Positions 1 through 8,933 of a stretch of DNA of 64,000 bases are shown piece by piece. A program made the position numbers and the translations under genes. Each line of letters starts with the position of its first letter. The first letter of the stretch is position 1. The notes below the pieces were generated by a model. It made no database searches. It worked only from the letters and a program-made list of their open reading frames with translations, and was not told the DNA's origin. This DNA is from JAITVM01 sp031551135 (lineage in GTDB: Bacteria; Bacillota; Clostridia; Lachnospirales; JAITVM01): positions 16,618 to 80,617 of the forward strand of contig JAVBOA010000030.1 in NCBI GenBank assembly GCA_031551135.1, written 5' to 3'.

Positions 1-1
1 A

Positions 2-877
2 TTTGAAGAGAACGAGACACCCATGAAAGTTGTAACCAGCGGTATTGTTTCGTATTATATAGATGGATTTGAAGATAGATTTAATTTTACGAATTTATAC
101 TCGCTGTCTAAAGAGCATATAAAATCGGCTACTAATGATAAAACCGTTGTCACCAGCAAAGAGGTTATTAAAGAAGATAAAGTTTTTAAATTGATTAATT
201 CTAATACTTGGTACATTGCTTCTTATGTAGACCCCGAAGCCGTTGAAGACTGGAAAGAGGGCGAAGCAAAGAGGATTGCTATCGAGAATTCGCAAACATA
301 CCACGATGTAGACGTTATTGTTGACAGAATTATTACTAAACAAAAAGAAGCTTATGTTGTTTTTAAAATAACAAATAAAGTCCTTGATTACATAAATATG
401 CGTGAGGTAAATATAAAAATTACCGGCGGTGCAGACGAAGGAATAAAAGTTCCGAATTCTGCTGTGGCGGAAATGCTGCTTTTAAAAATTCCTAAAAAAT
501 ATATTTATGGAAAAAATAGTAATTTGGTCAATCGTATGGTAAACAATGAAGTTAAAGAAGTTGCGATAAGTAAATATTTATCTGATGAAGAAAATATTTG
601 GGTTTTGCAAAAATATTCAATCATACAATACGGCGATATTATTGTAAGCGCCGAAGACAGTTCCGACACTTTTAAAGTGGAGGAATCAATGAATATTTAC
701 GGTGTTTATAAAATAAATTCCGGATTGGCAAAATTCGCTCGGATTTATATCAAAGAAGTTTCGGACGGTTTTACCATATTAGATCCGGATGTTGAACAAG
801 GCATCAGCTCACATGATGTTATTGTTACAGACGCTATCAACGTTGAAGAAGGACAAAAAATTTATAAAAAGAACTAG
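2..877 (+). CDS. HlyD-like membrane fusion protein, C-terminal part (5' end outside window)
   Basis: The frame is open from the first bases of the window, with no stop and no ribosome binding site before the first internal ATG at 23, so this is the 3' part of a longer gene. The visible piece of about 290 residues begins near TSGIVSYYIDGFE, a phrase typical of the barrel-sandwich region of the HlyD-like 'putative membrane fusion protein' that precedes yggS and sepF in many Clostridia. The rest is beta-rich and soluble; the expected N-terminal membrane anchor would lie upstream. It ends 8 nt before yggS, so it is probably the first known member of the division operon. No export partner is visible. 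The family assignment rests on gene order plus weak sequence likeness. Confidence 0.65.
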   Translation, partial: FEENETPMKVVTSGIVSYYIDGFEDRFNFTNLYSLSKEHIKSATNDKTVVTSKEVIKEDKVFKLINSNTWYIASYVDPEAVEDWKEGEAKRIAIENSQTYHDVDVIVDRIITKQKEAYVVFKITNKVLDYINMREVNIKITGGADEGIKVPNSAVAEMLLLKIPKKYIYGKNSNLVNRMVNNEVKEVAISKYLSDEENIWVLQKYSIIQYGDIIVSAEDSSDTFKVEESMNIYGVYKINSGLAKFARIYIKEVSDGFTILDPDVEQGISSHDVIVTDAINVEEGQKIYKKN

Positions 878-885
878 GAGCGACT

Positions 886-1572
886 ATGATTAAAGACAAT
901 TTATCTGTAGTGGTTCAAAATATTGAAGAAGCATGCAAAAAATCTTCAAGAAAATTTGAAGATATTACTATAATTGGCGTAACAAAAACCGTTGACATTG
1001 AAAAAATGAAAGAGCTGCAATCGCTGGGGGTGTGCGATTTCGGCGAAAACCGTGTGCAGGAATTGATTTCAAAATTTGATAGTTTTGAGAATATTAACTG
1101 GCATTTGATTGGCCACCTGCAAACAAATAAAGTAAAATATATCATTGATAAGGTTTTGCTTATACATTCAGTCGACAGTTTTAAACTCACCGCCGAAATC
1201 AATAAATACGCTAAACAAAACAACATTATAATGGACATTTTGTTGGAGCTGAATATTTCAAATGAAGAAACAAAATTTGGGCTGGACGAAAAAAGCGTCT
1301 ATCCGCTTATTCATGATTTGAAAGATTTTACAAATATTAAAATAAAAGGGCTTATGACAGTTGCGCCTTTTGTGGCTGATCCTGAAGAAAATCGGCCGGT
1401 TTTTAAGAAAATGCATGATATTTTTATTGATTTAAAAAATATTAAGCAAACAAACCTTGATATCAATAAGCTATCAATGGGAATGACAAATGATTATACA
1501 GTAGCTATCGAAGAAGGTGCCAATTATGTAAGAATTGGGACAGGCATTTTTGGTAGCCGGGATGTATTGTAA
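886..1572 (+). CDS. yggS: YggS/PLPBP family pyridoxal phosphate homeostasis protein
   Basis: 228 residues, the usual length. It is a single-domain TIM-barrel protein that binds PLP without known catalysis and buffers vitamin B6 and amino-acid metabolism. The PLP lysine is in the early VTKTVD segment. FGENRVQEL, WHLIGHLQTNK, SVDS, KFGL, GLMTV and the final YVRIGTGIFGSR are all conserved landmarks. The ATG at 886 follows an AGGAGCG site at the end of the previous gene. It lies between the HlyD-like gene and sepF, the classical Gram-positive arrangement, 17 nt from sepF. Confidence 0.95.
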   Translation: MIKDNLSVVVQNIEEACKKSSRKFEDITIIGVTKTVDIEKMKELQSLGVCDFGENRVQELISKFDSFENINWHLIGHLQTNKVKYIIDKVLLIHSVDSFKLTAEINKYAKQNNIIMDILLELNISNEETKFGLDEKSVYPLIHDLKDFTNIKIKGLMTVAPFVADPEENRPVFKKMHDIFIDLKNIKQTNLDINKLSMGMTNDYTVAIEEGANYVRIGTGIFGSRDVL

Positions 1573-1589
1573 AAAAGGAGAGGGATTTA

Positions 1590-2066
1590 ATGTCAAGTTT
1601 ATTAAGTAAAGCTAAATCTATTTTATTAGGTCCGGATTTTGATGAAGAGGATTTGTACGAAGAGGAATTAGAGGATGATACTGCCGTTGAAGCCTATAAA
1701 GATGCCACTAAAACTACAACTTCCAAACGCGGCATGCCGTCTAAAGTTGTAAATATTCATCAAGTTGCTAAAATGGAGGTAGTTCGTGCGTATCCAGAAG
1801 TTATAGGAGATGCTTTTGGTATTTGCGAATATGTTAAAAATAATAAAATTTGCGTTGTAAACCTTGAAGGTGTTGAAAATAAAGAAGCTCAAAGGATTGC
1901 TGACTTTTTGGGCGGCGCGGCTTTTGCATTAAACGGAGATATTCAACGTATATCCAAAACGGTTTTTATTATTGCGCCTACTTCGGTAGAAATTACCGGT
2001 CAGCTAAAAGATGAATTAAAAGAAAACGGATTTAATTTTCCGTGGTTAAGTTCGGGAATGAGATAA
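1590..2066 (+). CDS. sepF: Cell division protein SepF
   Basis: 158 residues. SepF polymerises on the inner face of the membrane and tethers FtsZ at the septum. The N-terminal stretch of about 20 residues (MSSLLSKAKSILLG) is the amphipathic membrane-binding helix; an acidic linker (residues 22-35) leads to the globular SepF/DUF552 core from about residue 50 (KVVNIHQVAKMEVVR), containing EAQRIADFLGGAAFALNGDI. The ATG follows AAAAGGAGAGG at good spacing. Position between yggS and yggT supports the call. Confidence 0.95.
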   Translation: MSSLLSKAKSILLGPDFDEEDLYEEELEDDTAVEAYKDATKTTTSKRGMPSKVVNIHQVAKMEVVRAYPEVIGDAFGICEYVKNNKICVVNLEGVENKEAQRIADFLGGAAFALNGDIQRISKTVFIIAPTSVEITGQLKDELKENGFNFPWLSSGMR

Positions 2067-2087
2067 CTTTGGAGGTTTTGGATTTTT

Positions 2088-2369
2088 ATGATAGGTATCA
2101 TTCTTCAGGCTTTGTACTGGTTTAAAAATATTTTGGAAATTTCTATATTCATTATTGTTCTTCTGTCGTGGTTTCCTGTGGATAAAAATAATTTCTTTTA
2201 TAAATTATTACAGGATATAACTAACCCTATTTTGCTGCCGGTACGTAAAATGATTTATAACTCGCCGCTTGGCGGACCGGGTATGATGATTGATTTTAGC
2301 CCGATGATAGCTATCCTTTTAATAGAACTTGTTTTTAAAGCGATATATTATATAATTGCAAGAATTTGA
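2088..2369 (+). CDS. YggT family membrane protein
   Basis: 93 residues with two hydrophobic segments (about 5-25 and 68-90) separated by a short loop carrying ITNPILLPVRKMI, the signature of the YggT family. Members are small integral membrane proteins in division clusters; their exact role is unsettled. A GGAGG site lies upstream, and a hairpin terminator follows directly, so this gene may close a transcription unit with part of the mRNA continuing to ylmH. Confidence 0.9.
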   Translation: MIGIILQALYWFKNILEISIFIIVLLSWFPVDKNNFFYKLLQDITNPILLPVRKMIYNSPLGGPGMMIDFSPMIAILLIELVFKAIYYIIARI

Positions 2370-2374
2370 GTTTG

Positions 2375-2401
2375 AGCATAGACTTTTGTCTATGCTTTTT
2401 C
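2375..2401 (+). terminator. Rho-independent terminator after yggT
   Basis: Stem AGCATAGA / TCTATGCT with a 6-nt loop followed by TTTTT. It separates yggT from ylmH, genes usually read together, so it may act as a partial terminator. Confidence 0.7.
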
Positions 2402-2434
2402 TAATGATATATAAATTTTTTTAGGATTGAGTGT

Positions 2435-3211
2435 ATGATAAATAAACTAAAATTGCTTTCACATATAAATGACAAAGATGAGAAAATTATTTTTTCGAAG
2501 CTTATTGATGAAATTCATAATGCAGAAAAAGTAGGATATGCTTTTTCGGAATTTTATCCGCCGACTACGGCAACGAAATTTTTATCGTTAATCGGGGACG
2601 AAATCGAATATATGATTTACGGCGGCTATCCGGATGCCGAAAGGGTCGTTGTCGGCTTTTTTTCTTATAAAAATATCGACGAAACAGATTTTCCAATTAC
2701 CCGCTTGAAAATAGAATATAATTCGAAATTTGTAAAAAATTTAACACATAGAGATTTTTTAGGTTCGATTTTAGGCTTGCAAATAGACCGCTCAAAAATC
2801 GGGGATATTCTTATTTTTGAGGATAATGCGATTGCTTTCGTAAAAAGCGAAATAGCAAGTTTTATTACTTCAAATTTAATAAAAGTGAAAAATGCAACGG
2901 TAAACGTTTCCGAATTTGAGGACATAGTTGAAATCCCTTTTGCAGAAATACATGAAAAACATTGCGTTACGGCTTCGCTTCGAATCGACGCGGTAATAAG
3001 TCAGGCGTTTAATATTTCAAGAACAAAATCCGCCGATTATATTAGCGGCGAAAAAGTTTTTGTAAATTGGATTCTTGTAAACAGCGCGGCAAAACAGATT
3101 TCCGAGGGCGATGTCATTACAGTCAGAGGACTTGGAAGATGCAAAATTCTAAATATAAACGGTAAAACAAAAAAAGACAGGATTTCTTTAACAATTTCGA
3201 TAAATAAATAA
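2435..3211 (+). CDS. ylmH: YlmH family RNA-binding (S4 domain) protein
   Basis: 258 residues, the family's usual size. The N-terminal two-thirds is the YlmH-specific region (FSEFYPPTTATKF, YPDAERVVVGFF, RDFLGSILGLQI, GDILI). The S4 RNA-binding domain is at about 180-245 (LRIDAVISQAFNISRTKSADYI and KVFVNW). YlmH proteins have been tied to rescue of stalled 50S ribosome-nascent chain complexes and to division clusters. The ATG at 2435 has a TAGGA site 8 nt upstream. DivIVA, often next in this cluster, is absent. Confidence 0.92.
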   Translation: MINKLKLLSHINDKDEKIIFSKLIDEIHNAEKVGYAFSEFYPPTTATKFLSLIGDEIEYMIYGGYPDAERVVVGFFSYKNIDETDFPITRLKIEYNSKFVKNLTHRDFLGSILGLQIDRSKIGDILIFEDNAIAFVKSEIASFITSNLIKVKNATVNVSEFEDIVEIPFAEIHEKHCVTASLRIDAVISQAFNISRTKSADYISGEKVFVNWILVNSAAKQISEGDVITVRGLGRCKILNINGKTKKDRISLTISINK

Positions 3212-3289
3212 AATTTGCTGTTATAAAAATGTATTTATGTTACAATTTATTGGAAAAGAATTTTGATTTTAAAAACAGGAGGAGATATT

Positions 3290-3667
3290 ATGAACGCACG
3301 TTTTGAACATTTTAATTTTAATGTATTTGATTTAAATAAATCTTTGGAATTCTATGAAAAAGCTTTGGGTTTGAAAGAAAAACGCCGCAAAGAAGCAAAA
3401 GACGGTTCGTATATAATTGTTTTTTTGGGTGACGATACAACAGGTTTTTCTTTGGAATTGACTTGGCTGAAAAGTTGGGAAAGGCCGTATAATTTGGGAG
3501 ATTGCGAATTCCATTTGTGTTTGCGTGTATCGGACGATTATGACAAAGTCAGAGAATTTCACCGCGAAATGGGCTGTATCTGCTATGAAAACCATGATAT
3601 GGGATTGTATTTTATTTCCGATCCCGACGGCTATTGGATAGAAATTTTACCGGAAAGCAGAAAATAA
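3290..3667 (+). CDS. VOC-family lyase, glyoxalase I-like
   Basis: 125 residues from the ATG at 3290, chosen because AGGAGG ends 6 nt before it; an upstream TTG extension lacks a site. Two beta-alpha-beta-beta-beta modules are recognisable: HFNFNVFDLNKSLEFYEKAL, then CEFHLCLRV and the final ISDPDGYWIEILPE. The four metal ligand positions of glyoxalase I appear present: His in FEHFNF, Glu in LELTW, His in EFHLCL and Glu in WIEIL. It may therefore be a true metal-dependent methylglyoxal enzyme, though substrate cannot be fixed from sequence. Confidence 0.8.
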   Translation: MNARFEHFNFNVFDLNKSLEFYEKALGLKEKRRKEAKDGSYIIVFLGDDTTGFSLELTWLKSWERPYNLGDCEFHLCLRVSDDYDKVREFHREMGCICYENHDMGLYFISDPDGYWIEILPESRK

Positions 3668-3676
3668 TTTTAGCAT

Positions 3677-3701
3677 AAAAACGGCGCATTGCGCCGTTTT
3701 T
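3677..3701 (+). terminator. Rho-independent terminator
   Basis: GC-rich hairpin AAAAACGGCGCA / TGCGCCGTTTTT with a T tract, just after the glyoxalase-like gene. Confidence 0.85.
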
Positions 3702-3763
3702 GGTAAAACCAAAAAATTCAACTTTGGCTTATTCTTTAGATATTATTGAAAAGGAGAATCCAT

Positions 3764-5467
3764 ATGAAAAAAATATTTATTTTTATATTAGCTCTGTCAT
3801 TTCTTAACGCTAATCTATCTGCAGCTTCCGAAAAATACCCGATAAAACAGCCATATTTTCGCTTTGATGATATAAATGAGGAGGATTGGTTTTTTGAATC
3901 GGTTAAAATTTGCCAGCAAACTCAATTAGTTATGGGTGTCGGCAATAATCTTTTTGACCCGAAAGGTTTTGTTACTTTACAACAGGGAATAGCGCTTGCC
4001 GCGCGTCTGCATCAAATATATTTTGAAGAAGACGAAATTTCTGCTGAAGCGGCTTCTAATTGGTTTGAGTCATATTATGATTATTGCTTGGCGCATAATA
4101 TCATCGATAAAACTCAAGATAAATTTTTAGAACCGATAACAAGAGAAAAATTTGTAAACCTTTTGGTGAATATTTATCCCGACACAGAATTTACAAATAT
4201 AAATGAAATCAAGGATATTCCGGATATTAAAATTGATACGGAAATAGGCGAATTTATTTTGAAGTTATATGAAAGCGGAATATTAAGCGGCATTGATAAT
4301 GCAGGTTCGTTCGCGCCCAATAATTATATTCGACGTTCAGAAATCTGTGCTATTATTTCCCGAATAATAAGACAGGAAAACCGTATTCGGTATAATATTC
4401 AAAAGCCGACGAACTCTGTTACAATACAGAAATTGCCGATAAATCCAAATGAAATAAGTTTATTCTTAGATGAAAATTATTTAAATGTTTTTAACAAAAC
4501 TACCGGAGAATATGCTTTATTAAATTTTGACGGAGAAGAAATTCTTCCTTGGGGTGCACATTTTTTAAATGTGAGTGAAGACATTGTAAGCGAATTCAAA
4601 GACAATGAAGATATTAATAATCCGCGTGCCATCTACCAATATTACAATATTGAAGGAAAGCTTTTGAGCCAATCAAAATATATGTTAGGAACGGAATTTT
4701 ATAATGGAAAGGCAGCAGTGCAAGATTTCGACGGTAATATTTATTTAGTCGATAAAAATTTTAATATATTGAAAAAATTCAGTGATAATAAAGGTTATAG
4801 AATAAGATCAGGCATAAATCTTTCCGTATGCGAAGGATACATTATGCTTGACGATGGTGGGATATCGGGTCAAATAACTATATTAAGTACCGAAACCGGA
4901 GAAATTATGGTAATAAAAGGAATGGAACGCTTTCAATATTACACTGATTTTTTTGATGATGTCTATATTTATACAGATGTAAATACTCATTATGGCGAAT
5001 ATAATTTAATTGATGATGATTTGAATTTATTACTACCGAAAAATTATACCTTAATTGAGCCTTATAAAAATGGATACGTAGTTATCGGCGACATAATAAA
5101 TGATGAGATTAAATACGGTGTTGTTGATTTTAAAGGGAATTTTATTTATCAACTAGAATATGACAGTATTCCTTATATAAATAAAGATGGATTAGCGATT
5201 TTTTTGAAAGACGGGAAGTATAGCCTAAAAAATATGAAGGGTGAAACTTTATTAGATTTTCATCCGGAAAATAATGCAAAATACAAAATATCCGATGAAT
5301 TTATTATTTCTTCGGACAATTTAAACAAAATGTCTGTTTATGACATTAAAGGTAATTTATTGATTTCGGGTCTGGACAATAGTTGTTATAATGAAATTGA
5401 TAAATATATTAAAGGAAACAGAATTTTGTGTCAGAATAAAGAAGAATATTACTGGATAATTAAATAA
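3764..5467 (+). CDS. Secreted SLH-domain protein with C-terminal WG-repeat-like region
   Basis: 567 residues from the ATG at 3764, which has AAGGAG 7 nt upstream; an in-frame ATG at 3746 lacks one. A signal peptide (MKKIFIFILALSFLNA, cleavage near ANLSAA) is followed by three S-layer homology modules: about 33-75 (DINEEDWFFESV, GVGNNLFDPKGFVT), 92-135, and 143-205 (LYESGILSGIDN, SFAPNNYIRRSE). SLH domains bind pyruvylated wall polymers. From about 225 on the protein has short beta repeats (LLNFDGEEILP, VVDFKGNFIYQLEYD, LKNMKGETLLDF) like WG/KWG repeats, likely a propeller. It is probably a wall-anchored surface protein; ligand unknown. Confidence 0.85.
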   Translation: MKKIFIFILALSFLNANLSAASEKYPIKQPYFRFDDINEEDWFFESVKICQQTQLVMGVGNNLFDPKGFVTLQQGIALAARLHQIYFEEDEISAEAASNWFESYYDYCLAHNIIDKTQDKFLEPITREKFVNLLVNIYPDTEFTNINEIKDIPDIKIDTEIGEFILKLYESGILSGIDNAGSFAPNNYIRRSEICAIISRIIRQENRIRYNIQKPTNSVTIQKLPINPNEISLFLDENYLNVFNKTTGEYALLNFDGEEILPWGAHFLNVSEDIVSEFKDNEDINNPRAIYQYYNIEGKLLSQSKYMLGTEFYNGKAAVQDFDGNIYLVDKNFNILKKFSDNKGYRIRSGINLSVCEGYIMLDDGGISGQITILSTETGEIMVIKGMERFQYYTDFFDDVYIYTDVNTHYGEYNLIDDDLNLLLPKNYTLIEPYKNGYVVIGDIINDEIKYGVVDFKGNFIYQLEYDSIPYINKDGLAIFLKDGKYSLKNMKGETLLDFHPENNAKYKISDEFIISSDNLNKMSVYDIKGNLLISGLDNSCYNEIDKYIKGNRILCQNKEEYYWIIK

Positions 5468-5469
5468 TA

Positions 5470-5501
5470 TTTTTTTCTACTCATTCAAATGAAAATAGTA
5501 T
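5470..5501 (+). repeat. Remnant (right end) of the 114-bp palindromic element
   Basis: TTTTTTTCTACT...AAATGAAAATAGTAT matches only the right terminal part of the element described at 12352. It starts within a few bases of the SLH gene's stop codon. Confidence 0.7.
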
Positions 5502-5505
5502 GAAT

Positions 5506-5541
5506 TAGCCCACCATTAAATAAAGGTGGGCTAAAAATTTA
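5506..5541. terminator. Bidirectional terminator between converging genes
   Basis: Stem TAGCCCACC / GGTGGGCTA around a 10-nt AT loop, with an AAAAATTT tail on the plus side. The genes on both sides converge here, so it probably serves both. Confidence 0.8.
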
Positions 5542-6969
5542 CGAAATTTTATTTATGATATCACGGGCCATCAAAACACCGCAAGAGCCTGCCTGAGCCA
5601 AACCGCGGGTAATTCCGGCGCCGTCGCCGCCGCAATAAAGTCCGGAAATATTTGTTTCCAAGGAATGAGATAAAATCGGTCTTGCGGAATAAAATTTAGC
5701 TTCTACGCCGTAAAATAAAGTATGTTCGGAAGCAATGCCCGGCGTTACTTTATCAAGGGCGTTGACCATTTCGATCAAAGATTTCATTGTATTATAAGGC
5801 AGTACAAGCCCTAAATCTCCGGGAACTGCCTCTTTTAATGTCGGCTCTATAAAACCTTCACGGATTCTTTTTTCCGTGGAGCGTCTGCCTTTCATAATAT
5901 CGCCGAATTTTTGAATAATAACCGAACCGTCGGTCAATTCATTTGCACGTTTGCAAATTTCACGGGCGTATTCGTTCGGCTTATCAAAAGGCTGTGTAAA
6001 AATATGCGAAACCAATAAAGCAAAATTTGTGTTTTCAGAACCGAGACTCGGGTCGTTGAAAGCATGTCCGTTTGCTGCCATAATTCCGCTGTGGTTTTCG
6101 ATAACAACATGACCGGAGGGATTGCTGCAAAAAGTACGCACTCTTGTGCCGAGTGAGGTGTTATAAATAAATTTTCCTTCGTAAAGATGCTTGTTGATAT
6201 CCTGCATGATTACGTCGGATAATTCCACGCGAACGCCGATATCTACTTGGTTATTGAGCATTTGCTGATTTCGTTTGTGGAGAATTTCGCTGAGCCAAGC
6301 CGAACCGTCTCTGCCCGGGGCAATTATAACATTATCAGCAAAATATTCTGTGCCGTCTTTCATCAAAACACCTTTGATTTGTGTGTTTCCGTTATCCGTG
6401 ATAATATCTTTTACTTCACGTTCAAAAATCATTTCGATTTTATCTGATAAATATTCGTAAATAGATTTCAAAATTTCAAGGTTCGCTTCTGTTCCTAAAT
6501 GCCGAACTGCCGAGCGCAGAAGCTTCAAGCCTGAACCGTAAGCTAATTGTTCGATTTTCTGTACTTCCGGTGTCAATGGATTGGTTGTTGTTTTAACAGC
6601 ACCGTGTTTTAGATTTATTTCATCGACGTATTTTATTAGCTTCAGAACTTCCGAAGGGTCGATATATTCATTCAGCCAGCCGCCGAACTCGGTTGTTATA
6701 TTAAATTTTCCGTCGCTGTATGCGCCTGCGCCGCCAAAACCTGCGGTAATCGAGCAAGCAGGACTGCAACCCGACAGTGAAACACCATCGACGATTTTTT
6801 TCGGACATTGTTTTATTTTAGATGCAAGAATGGGGCAATTTCGATTATAAATATTTCGTCCTTTTTCTAATAATAAAATTTTTTTGTCCGGTGATTTTAA
6901 ACTAAATTCATAGCATGCAAAAATTCCGGCAGGACCGCTGCCGACTATTATAACGTCATATTTGTTCAT
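5539..6969 (-). CDS. FAD-dependent dehydrogenase (COG2509-like)
   Basis: 476 residues. N-terminal Rossmann dinucleotide site DVIIVGSGPAGIFACYE is followed by a cysteine-bearing segment (NCPILASKIKQCP, SGCSPAC) and the GGAGAYSDGKFN motif of this uncharacterised FAD-protein family. A second glycine-rich FAD site, GLYCGGDGAGITRGLAQAG, is near the C-terminus. The gene overlaps the upstream DUF2161-like gene by 4 nt (ATGA), so translation is probably coupled. Its substrate is unknown. Confidence 0.85.
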   Translation of the reverse strand: MNKYDVIIVGSGPAGIFACYEFSLKSPDKKILLLEKGRNIYNRNCPILASKIKQCPKKIVDGVSLSGCSPACSITAGFGGAGAYSDGKFNITTEFGGWLNEYIDPSEVLKLIKYVDEINLKHGAVKTTTNPLTPEVQKIEQLAYGSGLKLLRSAVRHLGTEANLEILKSIYEYLSDKIEMIFEREVKDIITDNGNTQIKGVLMKDGTEYFADNVIIAPGRDGSAWLSEILHKRNQQMLNNQVDIGVRVELSDVIMQDINKHLYEGKFIYNTSLGTRVRTFCSNPSGHVVIENHSGIMAANGHAFNDPSLGSENTNFALLVSHIFTQPFDKPNEYAREICKRANELTDGSVIIQKFGDIMKGRRSTEKRIREGFIEPTLKEAVPGDLGLVLPYNTMKSLIEMVNALDKVTPGIASEHTLFYGVEAKFYSARPILSHSLETNISGLYCGGDGAGITRGLAQAGSCGVLMARDIINKIS

Positions 6970-7631
6970 TTTTGTCCTCCGATATAAAAATTAACGATTT
7001 CTTCATAAAAGCCGCTTTTCAAATCAATGGCGCATTTGTCAGATATATTATAAACTCCGCGGCGGATTTTGACAAACCAATTATAATGATTTTGGTATAA
7101 AATATTGTGCGTATCTTTTTCGCATTCAAAATTTTTAATCAAATCACCGGCGCTCATTTCTCCGTTTTGCATTAAAATAAGTGCTATTTTAACGGATTTC
7201 TCACGGTATGCGGTCATAATTTTCTGCTTATTCACGCCGCCCGTATTTTCGGATTTTCGTGCGTTGAATTCCTTTAAAAGCTTTCGTTTTTTCTTATTAT
7301 CTTTGTTTTTGAAAATCGGATGCAAAATAAAATTCACCGCGTCATTAACTTCCGAAACATATATCAAACCGATTTCTAATTCGCGCAGTAATTTAACGGC
7401 GTTTTTATCATGCCTTTTTGGCGTTGGAACGGCCACGTAAACCGAATTGGTAAATTTCACGCGGTCCAAAGCCTGATACACAAGCTTTAAACAAAAATTC
7501 TTTTTCATTTCCACAATAATCAATTCGTTATCTTTAACAAGCGCAATATCGCAATTCAAAATTTCGGATTTTACTTCGTAGCCCAATTCGGCAAAATATT
7601 TTTTTATCGGATTATATAAATTAGATTCCAT
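6966..7631 (-). CDS. DUF2161-like PD-(D/E)XK-fold protein
   Basis: 221 residues. The N-terminal half carries a restriction-nuclease-like core: a helix ending ELGYEV, then CDIALVKDNELIIVEMKKNF, giving Asp, then Glu-x-Lys spaced as in PD-(D/E)XK enzymes. The C-terminal half (from about 135) looks like a winged-helix region (VKIALILMQNGEMSAGDLIK, WFVKIRRGVYNIS). It resembles the DUF2161 (COG5482) family, predicted phosphodiesterases of unknown role. The gene is first in a two-gene unit with the FAD protein, overlapping it by 4 nt. Confidence 0.7.
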   Translation of the reverse strand: MESNLYNPIKKYFAELGYEVKSEILNCDIALVKDNELIIVEMKKNFCLKLVYQALDRVKFTNSVYVAVPTPKRHDKNAVKLLRELEIGLIYVSEVNDAVNFILHPIFKNKDNKKKRKLLKEFNARKSENTGGVNKQKIMTAYREKSVKIALILMQNGEMSAGDLIKNFECEKDTHNILYQNHYNWFVKIRRGVYNISDKCAIDLKSGFYEEIVNFYIGGQK

Positions 7632-7776
7632 TTAATCTCCTATAATCAACCGGGAAAGTTTTAAAATTTAAGTCATATTTTTGGTCAATCTGCTATAATA
7701 CATATAGTACGTTAAAGAGTTTCATATTATATTATAGAACATTTTTTATCAATATACAAAATCGAAGAGGTGTCAA

Positions 7777-8922
7777 ATGAAAAAAGTTTCGCTTAAATAT
7801 TGCGATGAATATGATTTGAAAAAAATTAAAAAGCTTCTGATTGAATCGATAGAAGAAATGGGCGGATTGGAAAAATATATTTCCAAAGGCGAAAAAGTTT
7901 TGCTGAAACTAAATCTTTTGATGGCAAAGAAGCCAGAAGAAGCCGCAACAACGCATCCGGTTTTTACAAAAGCTCTTATAGAAATTTTGACGGAATACGG
8001 CGCAAAAGTCTTGATTGGTGACAGCCCCGGCGGACCGTTCAGCAAAACTATGCTTCGTATGATTTATAAAGCCACGGGAATTGAGGAGATTGCGGCGCAG
8101 ACCGGAGCCGAACTGAATTTTAATACAGGCTCTTTTGAAAAAGATAATCCTAACGGTGCGATTTATAAAAAAATCACAATGACGGATATGCTGAATGATG
8201 CGGATAAAGTGATATCAGTTTCGAAATTGAAAACTCACGGTATGATGACTTATACCGGTGCTGTAAAAAATATGTTCGGAACAGTGCCGGGAATTTTAAA
8301 AGGCGAATATCATTTGAATCTGCCGGATTATTATGATTTTGCAAATTCGCTTGTGGATATTTGTATTTGCGCCAATCCCGTGCTTTCTTTTATGGATGGT
8401 ATAGTCGGGATGGAGGGCGACGGCCCGTCGGCAGGGATTCCGCGAAAACTAAACGCAATACTCGTTTCGGATTCGCCGTATCATTTGGACAAAATCGGCG
8501 CGAGCATAATTTCTTTGAAATTTTCGGATGTGCCGACAATAAAGGCTTGTATTGACAGGGGATTATGCAAAGGGGATTTATCGGATATAGAGCTGATTGG
8601 GGAATTGGATAATTTTATTGTGAAGGATTTTAAAGTTTCAAAATCCGCAATGGTTAATCCGCTTCAAAGGTATTTACCGAAATTTATTCTGCCATATGTA
8701 ATGAAATATATACAGCCGAAGCCGGTTTTTGAACATGAGCTTTGCGTTGGCTGTAAGATTTGCGCCGATAATTGTCCGGCTAAAATAATTGAAATGGAAA
8801 ACAAGAAACCGTTTGTTGATTTGGATAAATGTATAAGATGTTTTTGCTGTCAGGAATTATGCCCGAAAAAAGCGGTGACTATTTACCGTTCAAGATTATT
8901 AAAATTAGCGACAAAGAGATGA
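7777..8922 (+). CDS. DUF362 domain protein with two 4Fe-4S clusters
   Basis: 381 residues. The DUF362 domain spans about 1-300 (VLLKLNLLM, THPVFTKALIEIL, GDSPGGPFS, SKLKTHGMMTYTGAVKNMFG, MDGIVGMEGDGPSAG). A C-terminal ferredoxin module holds CVGCKICADNCP and CIRCFCCQELCP, ligands for two 4Fe-4S clusters. Such proteins are common in anaerobes and are presumed redox proteins; no reaction is established. RBS GAAGAGG precedes the ATG. The flavodoxin-like gene follows after 11 nt. Confidence 0.85.
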   Translation: MKKVSLKYCDEYDLKKIKKLLIESIEEMGGLEKYISKGEKVLLKLNLLMAKKPEEAATTHPVFTKALIEILTEYGAKVLIGDSPGGPFSKTMLRMIYKATGIEEIAAQTGAELNFNTGSFEKDNPNGAIYKKITMTDMLNDADKVISVSKLKTHGMMTYTGAVKNMFGTVPGILKGEYHLNLPDYYDFANSLVDICICANPVLSFMDGIVGMEGDGPSAGIPRKLNAILVSDSPYHLDKIGASIISLKFSDVPTIKACIDRGLCKGDLSDIELIGELDNFIVKDFKVSKSAMVNPLQRYLPKFILPYVMKYIQPKPVFEHELCVGCKICADNCPAKIIEMENKKPFVDLDKCIRCFCCQELCPKKAVTIYRSRLLKLATKR

Positions 8923-8933
8923 GGGGATTTTAA